Below are positions 5,870 through 7,653 of a stretch of DNA of 7,653 nucleotides, piece after piece. The notes beneath the pieces are model-generated. The model worked only from the letters and a program-made list of their open reading frames with translations, made no database searches and was not told where the DNA came from. Within the stretch, counting starts at the first letter, position 1. Every line of letters begins with the position of its first letter. Both the position numbers and the translations under genes were made by a program. The DNA is from CALGLS01 sp047626155 (GTDB lineage: Bacteria; Bacteroidota; Bacteroidia; Chitinophagales; Saprospiraceae). The stretch spans positions 1 to 7,653 of the forward strand of contig JBLHRR010000200.1 of the NCBI GenBank assembly GCA_047626155.1, in the 5' to 3' direction.

Positions 5870-6637
5870 ATGATTCAATCTTTCCTCGACGGTATTCTAG
5901 CTTATGGCAAAGCAATCAGCTACCTCAGTAAAAAAGGGCTATGGAAATTCGCTCTTGTTCCTGGCCTCATTAGCTTAATGATCGGGCTTGGTATTGGCAC
6001 CATCGCCTGGTCCGGTTCAGACAATATCGGCCTATGGCTCCTATCCTGGTATCCTTTTTCTTTTGGTGTTGGTCTAATGAGTACTATATCTAATTGGGTT
6101 GGCGGATTAATGATAGTAATAATAGGCCTCATTTTATATAAGCACTTGGTCATGATACTCGTGTCGCCATTTATGAGCCCGCTTTCGCAAAAAATCGAAG
6201 AACAACTTCATGGACAACAAGGTACTTACACTGGTTTTCAGATGAGTCGGGCGCTTAAAGAATTGTGGCGAGGCTTACGTATGGCTTTACGCAACATCAT
6301 TCGAGAACTCCTTTTTGTAATTCCTTTGTTTTTTCTCAGTTTCATTCCTGCTATTGGAATAGCCGCTACAATTCTTATATTCGCAATTCAAGCATTCTAT
6401 GCGGGGTTCGGAAATATGGATTATACCCTTGAACGGCATTTTAATATCGGAGATAGCGTTCATTTCGCAAGAAATAACCGAGGTTTGGCGCTTGGTATCG
6501 GAACCGTTTTCCTCTTGCTTTTAGCTACGGGGATTGGTTTTCTGATTGCTCCTCCTCTAGCCGCAGTGGCCGCAACTTTAGAAACGACAAAAAGGTTGGA
6601 GCCTATTCCAGGAACCCAAGCACCCGAGTTTGTCTAA
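5870..6637 (+). CDS. EI24 / CysZ-like integral membrane protein, 255 aa
   Basis: The protein has four hydrophobic blocks (about 27-47, 75-100, 145-175, 207-237), some long enough for two hairpin segments. It matches the EI24 family (PF07264), which includes the bacterial sulfate permease CysZ. Supporting landmarks are SYLSKKGLWKFALVPGLIS near the N-terminus, LVSPFMSPLSQKIEEQL (97-113) after the second block, a cytoplasmic-looking stretch RALKELWRGLRMALRN (127-142), MDYTLERHF (183-191), and GFLIAPPLAAVAATLETTKRL near the end. The length of about 255 residues is normal for the family. The ATG at 5870 precedes the first conserved residues and nothing in frame upstream is better. No sulfate-assimilation genes are nearby, so sulfate transport is only a possibility and the symbol cysZ is withheld. 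It looks like a single-gene unit, followed by a 132-nt gap. Confidence 0.82.
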   Translation: MIQSFLDGILAYGKAISYLSKKGLWKFALVPGLISLMIGLGIGTIAWSGSDNIGLWLLSWYPFSFGVGLMSTISNWVGGLMIVIIGLILYKHLVMILVSPFMSPLSQKIEEQLHGQQGTYTGFQMSRALKELWRGLRMALRNIIRELLFVIPLFFLSFIPAIGIAATILIFAIQAFYAGFGNMDYTLERHFNIGDSVHFARNNRGLALGIGTVFLLLLATGIGFLIAPPLAAVAATLETTKRLEPIPGTQAPEFV

Positions 6638-6660
6638 TAGGCGCCAAAGGTTCATATTTG
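6629..6660 (+). promoter_or_regulatory. Weak promoter candidate for the LVIVD-repeat gene
   Basis: TTTG (6629-6632), overlapping the last codons of the EI24-like gene, is followed after 20 nt by CATATTTG (6653-6660), one mismatch from TAnnTTTG. It would give a leader of about 100 nt before the ATG at 6770. The mismatch falls on a key base, so this is only tentative. Confidence 0.28.
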
Positions 6661-6769
6661 AAATTTAAGCAGACAACCTCTGCACTACTTAATCGTCCTC
6701 AATATGTAGCTGGTATAACAACTACTTTACTAATCACTAAATTCACCAATTAAAAACAGAACTAACAAC

Positions 6770-7653
6770 ATGAAAAAATTCAACACCCTAATCTTATTAC
6801 TTTGCTGCAGCTTTTTTACGCAAGCACAATTAAACCTCAGTTTTGTTTCTCAATTGGAATACAACAATGACCTCAATGACGTTTGGGGCTACGCTGCTCC
6901 GGATGATACCGAATACGCCTTGGTCGGTCTAAGAAATGGAACCTCTGTCGTTAGTTTGGCTGACCCAGAAAACCCAGTAGAAGTTGGCTTCGTTCCTGGA
7001 GATCCATCTACTTGGAGAGATATTAAAACATGGGGTACGACTGCCTATGTGACCTGTGACTCCGGAAACGACGGGCTGGTTGTTATTGACCTTAGTGACT
7101 TACCTAATTCTATTTCCAGCTACGCGGTAACCACTTTACCTGGCGGTACTTTAAATAGATGTCATAACATATACATAGATGAGTTCGGCTATGCTTACCT
7201 CGCAGGTTGTAATTTAAACAATGGAGGGATGATCATTTTGGATTGTTTCACTAACCCAGGAACCCCTGAGTTTGTAACAAATGCACCAAACACCTATGCT
7301 CACGATGTGTATACTCGTGACAATAAGATGTATGCTTCTGAAATCAATGCAGGGGTATTTACTATTTACGATGTTACAGATAAGGAAAACATTGTTGACC
7401 TGGGGAATCAAGAAACTCCATTTTCCTTCACCCACAATGCCTGGCTTTCTGATGACGGAAACTATTTATTTACGACTGACGAATTAGCGAATGCTCCGGT
7501 GGCCGCTTACGATGTTTCGGACCCTTCAGATATTCAATTCTTAGATTCATATGCTCCTTTTACAACACTAGGCGATGGCGTTATTCCACACAATGTACAC
7601 GTATGGCAAAATTGGGTGATCGTTTCTTACTATACCGATGGTTGCATTATTCT
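6770..7653 (+). CDS. Secreted LVIVD-repeat, choice-of-anchor B type protein (5' part; runs off the window)
   Basis: The frame from the ATG at 6770 stays open to the last base, giving 294 residues without a stop. MKKFNTLILLLCCSFFTQA is a signal peptide with likely cleavage between A19 and Q20. The mature part reads QLNLSFVSQLEYNNDLNDVWGYAAPDDTEYALVGLRNGTSVVSLADPENPVEVGFVPG. It then repeats a propeller-like pattern: WRDIKTWGTTAYVTCDSGNDGLVVIDLSDL, HNIYIDEFGYAYLAGCN, HDVYTRDNKMYASEINAGVFTIYDVTD, HNAWLSDDGNYLFTTDEL, and PHNVHVWQNWVIVSYYTDG. This is the layout of the LVIVD-repeat/choice-of-anchor B family, predicted beta-propellers on the cell surface or secreted. In this phylum such proteins often end in a C-terminal type IX sorting domain. 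Whether one is present cannot be seen because the 3' end is missing. No enzymatic role is known from the sequence. Confidence 0.87.
   Translation, partial: MKKFNTLILLLCCSFFTQAQLNLSFVSQLEYNNDLNDVWGYAAPDDTEYALVGLRNGTSVVSLADPENPVEVGFVPGDPSTWRDIKTWGTTAYVTCDSGNDGLVVIDLSDLPNSISSYAVTTLPGGTLNRCHNIYIDEFGYAYLAGCNLNNGGMIILDCFTNPGTPEFVTNAPNTYAHDVYTRDNKMYASEINAGVFTIYDVTDKENIVDLGNQETPFSFTHNAWLSDDGNYLFTTDELANAPVAAYDVSDPSDIQFLDSYAPFTTLGDGVIPHNVHVWQNWVIVSYYTDGCII

Noticed and set aside
1..7653. Search for a novel defence, mobile or RNA-guided system
   Set aside because: I saw no transposase, integrase, reverse transcriptase, toxin-antitoxin pair, CRISPR spacing or structured RNA; the genes belong to recognised housekeeping or envelope families.

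Overview
The window looks like an ordinary chromosomal stretch of a Bacteroidota bacterium. A Saprospiria or Lewinella-like relative is my best guess, not a proven placement. The evidence is the protein families present (GWxTD-domain protein, lipocalin-like lipoprotein, LVIVD-repeat 'choice-of-anchor B' protein, the small PGPxGGIV-type helix-turn-helix protein, and a helix-hairpin-helix protein with a VEVIKE-type repeat). Moderate-to-low GC, the lack of clear Shine-Dalgarno sites, and promoter candidates of the TTTG-N19-21-TAnnTTTG type used by Bacteroidota also fit.

Layout. 1-678 (+): the 3' end of a gene whose product has a long repeat tract of 6- and 8-residue units followed by a helix-hairpin-helix domain; a strong hairpin terminator follows at 755-791. 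679-1088 is gene-free and carries that terminator, a decayed partial copy of it, and a candidate promoter for the next gene. 1089-1352 (+): an 87-residue putative DNA-binding protein. It converges on the minus-strand block and shares a bidirectional terminator (1379-1419) with it. Minus strand, read right to left: rplS (5130-5489) with its own promoter candidate and terminator, then a membrane-anchored metallophosphoesterase (3646-4923), a small lipoprotein (3009-3422) and a secreted GWxTD-domain protein (1458-2906). 5490-5869 is a gene-free divergent region. Plus strand again: an EI24/CysZ-like membrane protein (5870-6637), then the 5' part of a secreted LVIVD-repeat protein (6770 to the window edge).

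How the genes relate. rplS appears to be transcribed alone, away from the rpsP-rimM-trmD neighbours it has in many other bacteria. The three genes after it face the same way and all encode envelope or membrane proteins, but gaps of 223 and 102 nt and a separate promoter candidate before the GWxTD gene make a tight operon unlikely. The rest look like independent units. I found no RNA gene, CRISPR array, insertion sequence, or convincing defence or biosynthetic system. The features most worth a second look are the even-length repeat tract, the variant motifs in the GWxTD protein and the phosphoesterase, and the promoter candidates.
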